Of a stretch of 37,214 bases of DNA, positions 15,760 to 23,294 are shown piece after piece. The first letter of the stretch is position 1. The number at the start of each line of letters is the position of its first letter. The translations under genes and the position numbers were made by a program. The notes beneath the pieces were generated by a model, which was given only the letters and a program-made list of their open reading frames with translations, ran no database searches and was not told the origin of the DNA. The stretch comes from Myxococcus sp. RHSTA-1-4. Lineage in GTDB: Bacteria; Myxococcota; Myxococcia; Myxococcales; Myxococcaceae. The stretch lies in assembly GCF_020037125.1 (NCBI RefSeq), contig NZ_JAIQDG010000061.1:1-37214 (forward strand), written 5' to 3'.

Positions 15760-17295
15760 TCAGCGCGCGGCCAGCGGCGCCACGGCGGCCTTGGCGTCAT
15801 CCACCTTCACGCCCACCGCCTTGGCCAGCTTCGTGCCGTACTCGGCGTTGGCCATGTAGAAGTGCCCCACCATGCGGGCCTTCACGCGGGCGTCACGCAC
15901 CTGGCTCAGGTCCGCGGCCAGGTTCTTCACCAGCCGCTCCCGCGCGCCAGCGTCGAGCGCGGCATAGAAGGCGCCCGCCTGGGAGAAGTTGTCCGTCTTC
16001 TCGATGCCGCGCTGCTGCGTGGTGCCGCTCAGCGGCGCGTTCGACAGGAGGTAGGCCGGGGCGTCCTGCGTCTCTCGGGTGACGCTCGGCTCGTAGTTCA
16101 CGTCCGACTTCGTGTTGGAGAAGTTCATGGCGCCGGCCTGGCTGTTGTTGTTCACCGGGGCCTTGGCGCGGTTGATGGGCAGCGACTGGTAGTTGGCGCC
16201 GATGCGATAGCGCTGCGTGTCCGCGTAGGAGAAGAGGCGGCCCTGCAGGAGCCGGTCCTCGGACGGCTCGATGCCCGGCGGCATCACGCCCGGGGAGAAC
16301 GCGACCTGCTCGGTCTCCTCGAAGAAGTTGTCCGGCATCTTGTTGAGCGTGAACTTCCCCAGCTTGATGGACGGGACCTGGTCCTCCGGCCACACCTTCG
16401 TCGCGTCGAGCGGGTCGAACGAGAACGTGTCCAGGTCCTTCGGGTCCAGCACCTGCACCGTCAGCTCCCACGAGGGGAACTTGCCCATGCCGATGGTGGC
16501 GTACAGGTCCGTGGTGGCGTGCTGGAAGTCGTTGGCGATGGTGCGGGCAACTTCCTCGGGGGTGTTGAGTCCCTTCACCCCCTGCTGCGAGAACCAGTTG
16601 AACTTGACGTACTTGTACTCGCCCTTCGCGTTGACGAACTTGAACGCGTGCACGCCGTGCCCGTTCATCTGGCGGTAGTTCGCCGGGATGCCCAGGTCCG
16701 AGTAGACCTGAGTGAGCATGTGGGTCGACTCGGGCTGGTGCGAGAAGAAGTCGAAGAAGCGGTTCGGGTCCTGCTTGTTGGTGATGGGGGACGGCTTGAG
16801 CGAGTGCACCATGTCCGGGAACTTGATGGCGTCCCGGATGAAGAAGATGGGCAGGTCGTTGCCCACCAGGTCCCAGTTGCCCTCGTCCGTGTAGAACTTG
16901 AGCGCGAAACCACGAGGGTCACGCACCGTCTCCGGCGAGCCGGACGAGGGAATCACCGTGGAGAAGCGCACGAACATCGGCGTCTTCTTTCCCTTGGCGG
17001 AGAAGATGGACGCGCGGGTGAGGTTGGAGAAGTCGCCGTAGCTCTCGAAGACGCCGTGCGCGCCGGTGCCGCGCGCGTGGACGACGCGCTCGGGGATGCG
17101 CTCACGGTCGAACCGGGCCAGCTTCTCGATGAGGTGGAAGTCCTCCAGCAGCACGCCGCCGCGGGGGCCCGCCGTCTTGGAGCTCTGGTTGGTGCCCACC
17201 GGCGAGCCGGAGTCGGTGGTGAGAGGGGGCGGGTTGCTGGCCAGGGCGGGGGTGGAGAAAAGCGCTGCCGTCAGGAGTAGGGAGCGGGTGTTCAC
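15760..17295 (-). CDS. katB: Periplasmic monofunctional haem catalase
   Basis: 511 residues. It converts hydrogen peroxide to water and oxygen. A signal peptide (MNTRSLLLTAALFSTPALAS, cleavage after ALA) predicts export, as in KatB of Pseudomonas. The catalytic His73 lies in RVVHARGTGAHG, Asn146 in LVGNDLPIFF, and the proximal haem ligand Tyr357 in RLFSYADTQRYRIGANY. The length fits a small-subunit (clade 3-type) catalase plus signal peptide. GTG at 17295 is chosen because GAGGAG lies about 5 bp upstream on the minus strand; the frame opens earlier but adds a non-signal leader. ankB follows on the same strand. The promoter region is shared with divergent kamD and contains four CACCG-N6-CGGTG dyads, so regulation by a dimeric repressor or activator is likely (inference). 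Confidence 0.95.
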   Translation of the reverse strand: MNTRSLLLTAALFSTPALASNPPPLTTDSGSPVGTNQSSKTAGPRGGVLLEDFHLIEKLARFDRERIPERVVHARGTGAHGVFESYGDFSNLTRASIFSAKGKKTPMFVRFSTVIPSSGSPETVRDPRGFALKFYTDEGNWDLVGNDLPIFFIRDAIKFPDMVHSLKPSPITNKQDPNRFFDFFSHQPESTHMLTQVYSDLGIPANYRQMNGHGVHAFKFVNAKGEYKYVKFNWFSQQGVKGLNTPEEVARTIANDFQHATTDLYATIGMGKFPSWELTVQVLDPKDLDTFSFDPLDATKVWPEDQVPSIKLGKFTLNKMPDNFFEETEQVAFSPGVMPPGIEPSEDRLLQGRLFSYADTQRYRIGANYQSLPINRAKAPVNNNSQAGAMNFSNTKSDVNYEPSVTRETQDAPAYLLSNAPLSGTTQQRGIEKTDNFSQAGAFYAALDAGARERLVKNLAADLSQVRDARVKARMVGHFYMANAEYGTKLAKAVGVKVDDAKAAVAPLAAR

Positions 17296-17336
17296 GGTGT
17301 CTCCTCGTTTGCGGGGGTGAGACGCCGCGCTCCAGA

Positions 17337-17349
17337 GCACGGCCCGTGC
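17337..17349. promoter_or_regulatory. 13-bp palindrome in the katB leader
   Basis: GCACGG-C-CCGTGC, perfect arms of 6 bp around one base, 42 bp upstream of the katB start codon. It does not share the CACCG-N6-CGGTG pattern of the neighbouring dyads. It could be a separate protein site or a small leader structure. Confidence 0.3.
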
Positions 17350-17462
17350 CGTCTGAATGGGCCTAGCAATATTCGCTGTTTACGTAGGGGGCGCGGTGCT
17401 AACACCGACAATTCGGTGTGGGCACCGGCCTTTCGGTGGCACAAAACACCGTCCCGCCGGTG

Positions 17463-17474
17463 TGACGTGCGTCA
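17463..17474. promoter_or_regulatory. TGACG-TG-CGTCA palindrome within the katB/kamD operator region
   Basis: A perfect 12-bp palindrome with 5-bp arms, sitting between the third and fourth CACCG-N6-CGGTG dyads and sharing one base with the third. It differs in sequence from the dyads and may be bound by a second regulator. It is short enough to arise by chance. Confidence 0.3.
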
Positions 17475-17479
17475 AAACC

Positions 17480-17485
17480 GATAAT
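17480..17485 (+). promoter_or_regulatory. Possible -10 element for kamD
   Basis: GATAAT matches the sigma70 -10 consensus at five of six positions and is AT-rich in a very GC-rich setting. No TTGACA-like -35 is found 16-18 bp upstream; that position is occupied by the third dyad, so an activator could substitute. The element overlaps the fourth dyad. Confidence 0.35.
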
Positions 17486-17554
17486 GCGGTGCGCCAAGGC
17501 CAGGCGGGGCTTCTTGAGCCTTCCGGCTGGCTGTTTGGCGGGTAAGGTGCGTCC

Positions 17555-19105
17555 ATGCCAGGCCCGTTCATCGAAGACGCGCAGATTGAGCACGCGCGCA
17601 AGCTGGCGGAGGAGATCGTCAACCCGATCTTCGACCTCATCCGCCGCAACACCACTGTTTCCACCGAGCGCACCGTGTTGCGCTTCTTCGGCATCTCCGG
17701 AGCCGGGGCGCGAGGCGTCCCGCTCGCCAACCTGATGGTCGACAAGCTCAAGGCCGCCGGGGTGCTCAACAAGGGCGCCGCCTACTGGTACGGCCGCGCG
17801 CTGCACCTGGGCGCCAAGAGCCCGCTGGAGGCCGTGGAGCGGCTGACGGCGCTGCCCACGGACAAGCTGGGCCCCCTGTCGCCCGAGCAGGAGCAGAACC
17901 TGCGCGAGGAGGTGCGAGCCGAGGCCCGCGCCGCCATGGACGACCTGAAGTCCCGCGTCGCCCAGCGCAACGCCCTCCGCGAGCAGTTCCCCATGTCGCC
18001 CGCGCCGCACAAGTACGTCATCGTCGCCACGGGCAACATCTATGACGACGTGGACCAGGCCCGGGCCGCGGCCCAGGCCGGCGCGGACGTCATCGCCGTC
18101 ATCCGGTCCACGGCCCAGTCCCTGCTGGACTACGTGCCCCACGGCGCCACCACCGAGGGCTACGGCGGCACCTACGCCACCCAGGAGAACTTCCGCATCA
18201 TGCGCGAGGCCCTGGACGAGGAGAGCCGCAAGCTCAAGCGCTACATCCAGCTCACCAACTACTCGTCCGGCCTCTGCATGTCGGAGATCGCCTTCTGCGC
18301 GGCCTACGAGAAGCTGGACATGCTGCTCAACGACGCGATGTACGGAATCCTCTTCCGTGACATCAACATGCGGCGCACGTTCATCGACCAGTACTTCAGC
18401 CGCCGCATCTGCGCCCTGGCCGGCATCATCATCAACACCGGCGAGGACAACTACATCACCACCGCGGACGCGTACGACGCGGCCCACACCGTCATCGCCA
18501 GCCAGTTCATCAACGAGTGCTTCGCCAAGCGCGCGGGCCTCAAGGACTGGCAGCTGGGCATCGGCCACTCGTACGAAATCGACCCGTACCGCGACGACAC
18601 GCTGCTCTTGGAGCTGTCCCAGGCCATGCTGGTGCGCCGCTGCTTCCCCGACGCGCCGCTGAAGTACATGCCGCCCACCAAGCACAAGGAGACGGACATC
18701 TTCTTCAGCCACGCGTACGACGTGATGGCGGACCTGGTGGCCATCTGGACGCGGCAGGGCATCCAGCTGCTGGGCATGATGACCGAGGCCATGCACACGC
18801 CGCTGCTGGCGGACCGGTACGTGGCGCTCAAGTCCGCGTCGTACATCCACCGCGCCGCCCGGGGCATCGACGAGGAGTTCACCGTCCGCGAGGACGGGAA
18901 GATTGCCAACCGCGCCCGCGAGGTCTTCGGCAAGGCGATGCAGCTCCTGCAGGAGTGCCGCGACGAGGGCATGGTGGCCGCCATCGGCAAGGGGCACTTC
19001 GGCGACGTGAAGCGCTCCGAGACTGGCGGTAAGGGCCTGGATGGCGTGCTGGAGAAGGCGCCCGACTACTTCAACCCGTTCCTGGAATTGCTGGAGGCAA
19101 CATGA
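17555..19105 (+). CDS. kamD: Beta-lysine (D-lysine) 5,6-aminomutase, alpha subunit
   Basis: 516 residues, the same size as characterised KamD proteins. With KamE it forms an adenosylcobalamin- and PLP-dependent enzyme that moves the terminal amino group of beta-lysine from C6 to C5, giving 3,5-diaminohexanoate. The N-terminus (RKLAEEIVNPIFDLIRRNTT, then RTVLRFFGISGAGARGVPLA) and the barrel segments KYVIVATGNIYDDVDQARAA, ADVIAVIRSTAQSLLDYVPH and YIQLTNYSSGLCMSEIAFCA are characteristic of the family. ATG at 17555 is preceded by AAGGTG at about 6 bp. It is the first gene of a five-gene block in which the stop overlaps the next start by 4 bases. It is divergent from katB, with a shared control region of four dyads. 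Confidence 0.94.
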   Translation: MPGPFIEDAQIEHARKLAEEIVNPIFDLIRRNTTVSTERTVLRFFGISGAGARGVPLANLMVDKLKAAGVLNKGAAYWYGRALHLGAKSPLEAVERLTALPTDKLGPLSPEQEQNLREEVRAEARAAMDDLKSRVAQRNALREQFPMSPAPHKYVIVATGNIYDDVDQARAAAQAGADVIAVIRSTAQSLLDYVPHGATTEGYGGTYATQENFRIMREALDEESRKLKRYIQLTNYSSGLCMSEIAFCAAYEKLDMLLNDAMYGILFRDINMRRTFIDQYFSRRICALAGIIINTGEDNYITTADAYDAAHTVIASQFINECFAKRAGLKDWQLGIGHSYEIDPYRDDTLLLELSQAMLVRRCFPDAPLKYMPPTKHKETDIFFSHAYDVMADLVAIWTRQGIQLLGMMTEAMHTPLLADRYVALKSASYIHRAARGIDEEFTVREDGKIANRAREVFGKAMQLLQECRDEGMVAAIGKGHFGDVKRSETGGKGLDGVLEKAPDYFNPFLELLEAT

Positions 19106-19578
19106 TGCTCGGTACTGTTCTCGCCGTGGTGGTGGCCGCGGGTGGCTCGGCGGATGCGCTGGCGTCGTTCCAGGTGAAGAACGTCTCGCTCCAGGTGCCC
19201 GCCGCCTGGTCCCGCTCGACGGAGGATGGGACGAACAAGTTCAGCGCGCCCAGCGGCGATGCCTACTTCCTGGTGGACGTGGGCTCGGTGCAGACGGCCG
19301 GCATGAAGGCCGACACCTGCGTGGACAAGATTGTCGCCTCCATCGGCGGCGCCGGCTGGGAGCGCATGAAGGTGGGCGGGCAGCCGGCGGCGAAGCGGCT
19401 GGACTCGGACAACTCGCCCAGCGGCGGCGCGGTGGACACGGTGACGTACGTGGGGTGCGACGGGAAGACGACGTGGTCGGTCGTCTTCTACCTGGAGCAG
19501 GGCAAGAAGGAGCGGTTCGCTCCGCTGGCGCAGAAGGTGGGCACCAGCGTGAAGATGCAGCGGGCCGGAGGGAAATGA
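19102..19578 (+). CDS. Small secreted protein of unknown function inserted between kamD and kamE
   Basis: 158 residues. The N-terminus (MMLGTVLAVVVAAGGSADAL, then ASFQ) is a signal peptide, so the product should leave the cytoplasm while its neighbours are cytoplasmic enzymes. The mature part is beta-rich (FQVKNVSLQVPAAWSRSTED, then AYFLVDVGSVQTAGM and VDTVTYVGCDGKTTWSVVFY) and has two cysteines that could pair. I do not recognise the family; it is not KamB or KamC of clostridia as far as I can judge. The start ATG overlaps the kamD stop in an ATGA, and the kamE ATG follows its stop by 4 bp, so translation is probably coupled through it. Base composition is like its neighbours and gives no sign of recent insertion. 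Confidence 0.75.
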   Translation: MMLGTVLAVVVAAGGSADALASFQVKNVSLQVPAAWSRSTEDGTNKFSAPSGDAYFLVDVGSVQTAGMKADTCVDKIVASIGGAGWERMKVGGQPAAKRLDSDNSPSGGAVDTVTYVGCDGKTTWSVVFYLEQGKKERFAPLAQKVGTSVKMQRAGGK

Positions 19579-19582
19579 GCCG

Positions 19583-20368
19583 ATGGTGAAGCCGAGCAAG
19601 CAGATCATCCGTCCCTACGGCGACCGGCGCGACGACGGCGTGGTGCAGCTGTCGTTCACCCTGCCGGTGCCGCTGTCGGAGAAGGCCAAGGAGGCCGCCG
19701 CCGTCTTCACGAAGAAGATGGGGTTCTCCGACGTGAAGGTGGCCGCCGCCGAGCGCGCCGCGGACAACTACACCTTCTTCGTCGTCTACGCCCGGTCGTC
19801 CGTGGCCCTGGACTACGCCGAAATCGACGTGCCCGAGGTCATCGTCAAGAAGATGTCCTTCGACGACCTCAACGCCTTCATCAAGGAGAAGGTGGGCCGC
19901 CGCATCGTCGTGTTCGGCGCGTGCACGGGCACGGACACGCACACGGTGGGCATCGACGCCATCCTCAACATGAAGGGCTACGCGGGCGACTACGGCCTGG
20001 AGCGCTACCCCTGGTTCGAGGCGTACAACCTGGGCAGCCAGGTGCCCAACGAGGAGCTCATCAAGAAGGCCATGGCGAAGAACGCCGACGCCATCCTGGT
20101 GAGCCAGGTCGTCACCCAGCGCGACGTGCACAAGGACAACTCGCGGCAGTTCATCGAGGTGGCCAAGGCGGCGGGCATCCACGGCAAGGTCCAGCTGCTG
20201 CTGGGCGGGCCGCGCGTGGACCACAAGCTGGCGCTGGAGCTGGGCTTCGACGCCGGCTTCGGCCCGGGCACCAAGCCGTCGGACGTGGCCAACTACATCG
20301 CCCACGCGCTCCTGAAGAAGATGGGCAAGGAGCCGCAGGACATGCACTACCAGGGAGAGCCCAAGTGA
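19583..20368 (+). CDS. kamE: Beta-lysine (D-lysine) 5,6-aminomutase, beta subunit (B12-binding)
   Basis: 261 residues, matching the usual ~262. It carries both cofactors of the aminomutase. The base-off cobalamin motif D-x-H-x-x-G is in GACTGTDTHTVGIDAI (Asp118, His120, Gly123). Lys131 in NMKGYAGDYGLERY is the expected PLP Schiff-base lysine; the 11-residue spacing between His120 and Lys131 equals that of His133 and Lys144 in the Clostridium sticklandii enzyme (remembered). VQLLLGGPRVDHKLALELGF and the following GFGPGTKPSDVANY complete the B12 fold. All residues needed for activity appear intact. GGAGG upstream lies within the end of the preceding gene. Its stop overlaps the GTG start of kal (GTGA). 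Confidence 0.95.
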   Translation: MVKPSKQIIRPYGDRRDDGVVQLSFTLPVPLSEKAKEAAAVFTKKMGFSDVKVAAAERAADNYTFFVVYARSSVALDYAEIDVPEVIVKKMSFDDLNAFIKEKVGRRIVVFGACTGTDTHTVGIDAILNMKGYAGDYGLERYPWFEAYNLGSQVPNEELIKKAMAKNADAILVSQVVTQRDVHKDNSRQFIEVAKAAGIHGKVQLLLGGPRVDHKLALELGFDAGFGPGTKPSDVANYIAHALLKKMGKEPQDMHYQGEPK

Positions 20369-20763
20369 GCACCGGAACCAAGGCCGTCATCCGCCTGCGC
20401 ATGAGCAGCCACGACGCGCACTACGGCGGCAACCTGGTGGACGGCGCGCGCATGCTGGGCCTCTTCGGCGACGTGGCCACGGAGCTGTGCATCCGCAGCG
20501 ACGGCGACGAGGGGCTGTTCCGCGCCTACGACTCGGTGGAGTTCCTCGCGCCCGTGTACGCCGGGGACTTCATCGAGGCGGAAGGGGAGATTGTCAGCGC
20601 GGGCAACACGTCGCGGAAGATGCGCTTCGAGGCGCGCAAGGTCATCCGTCCCCGCCCGGATGTGAACGATTCGGCGGCGGACGTGTTGCAGGAGCCGGTG
20701 GTGGTGTGCCGTGCTTCGGGGACCTGCGTGGTGCCGAAGGACAAGCAGCGAGGTCAGCGATGA
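20365..20763 (+). CDS. kal: 3-aminobutyryl-CoA ammonia-lyase
   Basis: 132 residues, the usual Kal size. It eliminates ammonia from L-3-aminobutyryl-CoA to give crotonyl-CoA, the last dedicated step of the pathway. The sequence is a single hotdog-fold domain: RLRMSSHDAHYGGNLVDGAR, then MLGLFGDVATELCIRSDGDE and FLAPVYAGDFIEAEGEIVSA. The HYGGNLVDG segment is typical of Kal among hotdog proteins. The start is GTG at 20365, overlapping the kamE stop (GTGA), and the stop overlaps the kce start (ATGA). Assignment depends partly on context, since hotdog proteins are diverse, but the neighbours kamE and kce make it very likely. Confidence 0.9.
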   Translation: MSTGTKAVIRLRMSSHDAHYGGNLVDGARMLGLFGDVATELCIRSDGDEGLFRAYDSVEFLAPVYAGDFIEAEGEIVSAGNTSRKMRFEARKVIRPRPDVNDSAADVLQEPVVVCRASGTCVVPKDKQRGQR

Positions 20764-21587
20764 GCACTCCCATGGTCATCACCGCGGCGATGGTGGGCGC
20801 GGAGACGACGCGCGAGCAGACGCCGCACCTGCCCATCACCGCGGAGGAAATCGCGGAGGACGCGGCGCGCTGCCGCGAGGCCGGCGCGGCCATGGTGCAC
20901 CTGCACGTGCGCACCGCGGACGGCAAGCCGTCCCAGGACGCGGAGCTGTTCCGCGCCGCCATCCGCGCCATCCGCAAGCGCACGGACGTGCTCATCCAGA
21001 CGTCCACCGGCGGCGCGGTGGGCATGAGCGTGGACGAGCGCTGCGGGCCGCTGACGCTCACCGGGGCGGACCGGCCGGACATGGCCACGCTCACCACGGG
21101 CACGGTGAACTTCGGCGAGGACGTCTTCTGGAATCCCCGCCCGCTGGTCCGGGACATCGCGAAGCGCATCCGCGCCATCGGCCTGCGGCCGGAGATCGAG
21201 TGCTTCGACGTGGGCATGATTGACGAGGCCCGCTACCTCGCGAAGGAGGGGCTGGTGGACCTGCCGGCGCACTTCGACTTCGTGCTCGGGGTGCCCGGGA
21301 CGCTGCAGCCCCGGCCGGAGGTGCTGGACTTCATGATTGCCTCGCTGCCGGAGGGCTCCACCTGGACGGTGGCGGGCGTGGGCCGGCACCAGCTCCCGCT
21401 GGTGGACGAGGCGGCGAAGCGGGGCGGCAACGCGCGCGTGGGCCTGGAGGACAACATCTACGTGTCCAAGGGCGTGCTCGCGAAGGGCAACTGGGAGCTG
21501 GTCGCCGAGGCCGCGAAGCGCGCCCGGGCGAACGGCCGTGAGCTGGCCACGCCGGAGCAGGCCCGGAAGCTGCTGCGCCTGGGCTGA
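20760..21587 (+). CDS. kce: 3-keto-5-aminohexanoate cleavage enzyme (BKACE family)
   Basis: 275 residues. It condenses 5-amino-3-oxohexanoate with acetyl-CoA and cleaves it to acetoacetate and 3-aminobutyryl-CoA. It belongs to the DUF849/BKACE family of zinc TIM barrels. Zinc ligands are His47 and His49 in AAMVHLHVR and Glu230 in RVGLEDNIYV, at nearly the same numbers as in the characterised Kce (His46, His48, Glu230, remembered). VITAAMVGAETTREQTPHLP near the N-terminus and QTSTGGAVGMSVDERCG are further family signatures of the Kce branch. The start overlaps the kal stop (ATGA). It is the last gene of the kam block and is followed 16 bp later by an 11-bp-stem hairpin. Acetoacetate activation is not encoded nearby. 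Confidence 0.94.
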   Translation: MSTPMVITAAMVGAETTREQTPHLPITAEEIAEDAARCREAGAAMVHLHVRTADGKPSQDAELFRAAIRAIRKRTDVLIQTSTGGAVGMSVDERCGPLTLTGADRPDMATLTTGTVNFGEDVFWNPRPLVRDIAKRIRAIGLRPEIECFDVGMIDEARYLAKEGLVDLPAHFDFVLGVPGTLQPRPEVLDFMIASLPEGSTWTVAGVGRHQLPLVDEAAKRGGNARVGLEDNIYVSKGVLAKGNWELVAEAAKRARANGRELATPEQARKLLRLG

Positions 21588-21603
21588 GCGGCGCCTTCCA
21601 CCC

Positions 21604-21631
21604 GGACCCGGGCCAGGAGTGGCCCGGGTCC
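21604..21631 (+). terminator. Strong hairpin ending the kam-kal-kce block
   Basis: A perfect 11-bp inverted repeat GGACCCGGGCC / GGCCCGGGTCC with the 6-nt loop AGGAGT, 16 bp after the kce stop. No T tract follows, as is common for terminator-like hairpins in very GC-rich genomes. It marks the probable 3' end of the operon. Confidence 0.6.
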
Positions 21632-21742
21632 ACACCTCGAAACGCTGTCAGGAACCACGGTCCTGCTCCGTCGGGGGCATTCGGACACGCCACCGGTGTG
21701 CCCGGCTTCCGGCGAGGTCAGGGCCCAGAAGGGACGACCGAA

Positions 21743-22519
21743 ATGGACACGGAGCTGAAGGGCAGGGGCGTGCTCGTCACGGGCGGCGCGGGGGGAATCG
21801 GCACGGCGCTGACCCGTGCCTTCGCCGAGGAGGGCGCGAAGGTGGCGGTGCACTACCACTCCAGCGCGAAGGGCGCGGAGGCGCTGGCGCGCGAGGTGGG
21901 CGGCGCGGCGGTGCACGCGGACCTGACGGTGGAGCCGGACGTGGACGCGCTGGTGCCCGCGGCGGTGTCGGCGCTGGGGCGGCTGGACGTGCTGGTGTGC
22001 AACGCGGGCGTGTGGCCCGCGCCCGACGAGCCGGTGTGGCAGATGTCGCTGGCGCGCTGGCGCCGCACGCTGGCGGAGAACCTGGACAGTGTGTTCCTGT
22101 GCTGCCGCGCCTTCCTGCGGCACGTGGCCACCACGGGCACGGGCAACATCGTCATCATCAGCTCCACGGCGGGGCTGTTCGGCGAGGCGGGGCACTCGGA
22201 CTACGCGGCCGCGAAGGGCGCGCTGGCGGGCGGCTTCGTCAAGAGCCTGAAGAACGAGCTGGGACGCATCGCGCCCCTGGGCCGCGTCAACGTGGTGTGC
22301 CCCGGATGGACGGCGGTGGAGCGGCACGGCGACAAGCTGAACGACCCGGGCTTCGTGAAGCGCGTGACGCGCACCATGCCGCTGCGCAAGGTGGGCCGGC
22401 CGGAAGACGTGGCGCGGGTGGTGGTGTCACTCGCGTCGGACCGCATCTCCGGCCACGTGACGGGCGAGGTCATCACCGTGGCCGGAGGCATGGAAGGACG
22501 GGTGCTGCATGACACTTGA
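21743..22519 (+). CDS. Short-chain dehydrogenase/reductase (SDR, FabG-like)
   Basis: 258 residues, a classical SDR. The cofactor motif TGGAGGIG is at 13-20, NAG at 87-89, the catalytic serine in IISSTAG (140-141) and Tyr154 with Lys158 in DYAAAK. His38 with Ser40 and Ser41 after the second strand, instead of an acid, hints at NADPH preference (inference). The C-terminus KVGRPEDVARVVVSLASD and GEVITVAGGM is typical of FabG-like enzymes. The substrate is unknown. A function in the preceding lysine pathway is not required, and a terminator-like hairpin separates them. ATG at 21743 has a weak AGAAGGGA upstream. Its 3' end overlaps the methyltransferase gene by 11 bases, so those two are co-translated. 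Confidence 0.92.
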   Translation: MDTELKGRGVLVTGGAGGIGTALTRAFAEEGAKVAVHYHSSAKGAEALAREVGGAAVHADLTVEPDVDALVPAAVSALGRLDVLVCNAGVWPAPDEPVWQMSLARWRRTLAENLDSVFLCCRAFLRHVATTGTGNIVIISSTAGLFGEAGHSDYAAAKGALAGGFVKSLKNELGRIAPLGRVNVVCPGWTAVERHGDKLNDPGFVKRVTRTMPLRKVGRPEDVARVVVSLASDRISGHVTGEVITVAGGMEGRVLHDT

Positions 22520-23294
22520 CGTGGACATACGGCGGTACAACCGTGAGGCGTGGGACCGGCAGGTGACGAAGGGTGACCGGTGGACGATACCGGTGGGCCC
22601 GGAGGTCGTCGCCGCCGCGCGGCGCGGTGAGTGGAGCGTGGTGCTCACCCCCAACAAGCCGGTGCCGCGCGAGTGGTTCGGGGACCTGGCCGGCAAGGAC
22701 GTGCTGTGCCTGGCGGGCGCGGGCGGGCAGCAGGCGCCGGTGCTCGCGGCGGCGGGGGCTCGGGTGACGGTGCTGGACAACTCGCCGGCGCAGCTCGGGC
22801 AGGACCGCCTGGTGGCGGAGCGCGAGGGCCTGGAGCTGCGGCTGGTGGAGGGGGACATGCGCGACCTGTCCGTCTTCGCGGACGGCAGCTTCGACCTCGT
22901 CTTCCACCCGTGCTCCAACTGCTTCGTGGACACCCTCCGCCCGGTGTGGCGTGAGGCGTACCGCGTGCTGCGCCCGGGGGGCGTGCTGCTGTCCGGAGTC
23001 TGCAACCCCGTCATCTTCCTGTTCGACCCGGACCTGGAGAAGCAGGGGGTGATGCAGCTCAAGTACAAGATGCCGTACTCGGACTTCACCAGCCTCACGG
23101 ACGCGGAGCGTGCCCGGTACAGCGGTGAGCCCCTTTGTGTCGCGCACTCGCTGGAGGACCAGCTCGGCGGGCAGACGGACGCGGGCTTCGCCATCACCGG
23201 CCTCTTCGAGGACAAGCACGTGCCGGGAGACACGCTGTCCGAGTACCTCTCCGGCTTCATCGCCACTCGCGCGGTGAAGCCTGCGTCGCGGTAG
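22509..23294 (+). CDS. Class I SAM-dependent methyltransferase
   Basis: 261 residues. A Rossmann-type SAM-binding fold of the Methyltransf_11 type: motif I is VLCLAGAGGQQAPVLAAAGA (from residue ~65), the acidic end of strand two is VTVLDNSPAQLGQD, and LRLVEGDMRDLSVFADGSFD provides the adenine-contact Asp. VWREAYRVLRPGGVLLSGVC is the standard post-motif segment. The N-terminus (IRRYNREAWDRQVTKGDRWT) is shared with a set of bacterial methyltransferases of unknown substrate. It overlaps the SDR gene by 11 bases, so the two probably work in one pathway. No membrane segment is present. The start ATG at 22509 lies inside the SDR gene and is supported by GGAGG about 12 bp upstream within it. Confidence 0.9.
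   Translation: MTLDVDIRRYNREAWDRQVTKGDRWTIPVGPEVVAAARRGEWSVVLTPNKPVPREWFGDLAGKDVLCLAGAGGQQAPVLAAAGARVTVLDNSPAQLGQDRLVAEREGLELRLVEGDMRDLSVFADGSFDLVFHPCSNCFVDTLRPVWREAYRVLRPGGVLLSGVCNPVIFLFDPDLEKQGVMQLKYKMPYSDFTSLTDAERARYSGEPLCVAHSLEDQLGGQTDAGFAITGLFEDKHVPGDTLSEYLSGFIATRAVKPASR

Larger units (their letters stand above)
17402..17492. promoter_or_regulatory. Array of four operator-like dyads (CACCG-N6-CGGTG) between katB and kamD
   Basis: Four dyads share one pattern with exactly six bases between the half-sites: ACACCG-acaatt-CGGTGT (17402-17419), GCACCG-gccttt-CGGTGG (17422-17439), ACACCG-tcccgc-CGGTGT (17446-17463) and AAACCG-ataatg-CGGTGC (17475-17492). The spacers differ completely while the arms are kept, which is what selection for binding of a dimeric protein produces. 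Centre distances are 20, 24 and 29 bp. A lone CGGTG (17394-17398) precedes the first dyad. The array lies 107 bp from katB and 63 bp from kamD start codons. The fourth site overlaps a possible -10 element for kamD. The cognate regulator is not identifiable here. Confidence 0.7.

Noticed and set aside
15649..17280. Open frame of over 500 codons on the plus strand opposite katB
   Set aside because: It mirrors the catalase gene. In very GC-rich DNA the antisense frame lacks stops; its translation is Val/Arg/His-rich without domains, whereas the minus strand encodes all catalase motifs.
21691..21698. CACCGGTG palindrome upstream of the SDR gene as a fifth operator of the katB/kamD type
   Set aside because: The half-sites abut without the 6-bp spacer found in all four dyads, so it would not fit the same dimer.
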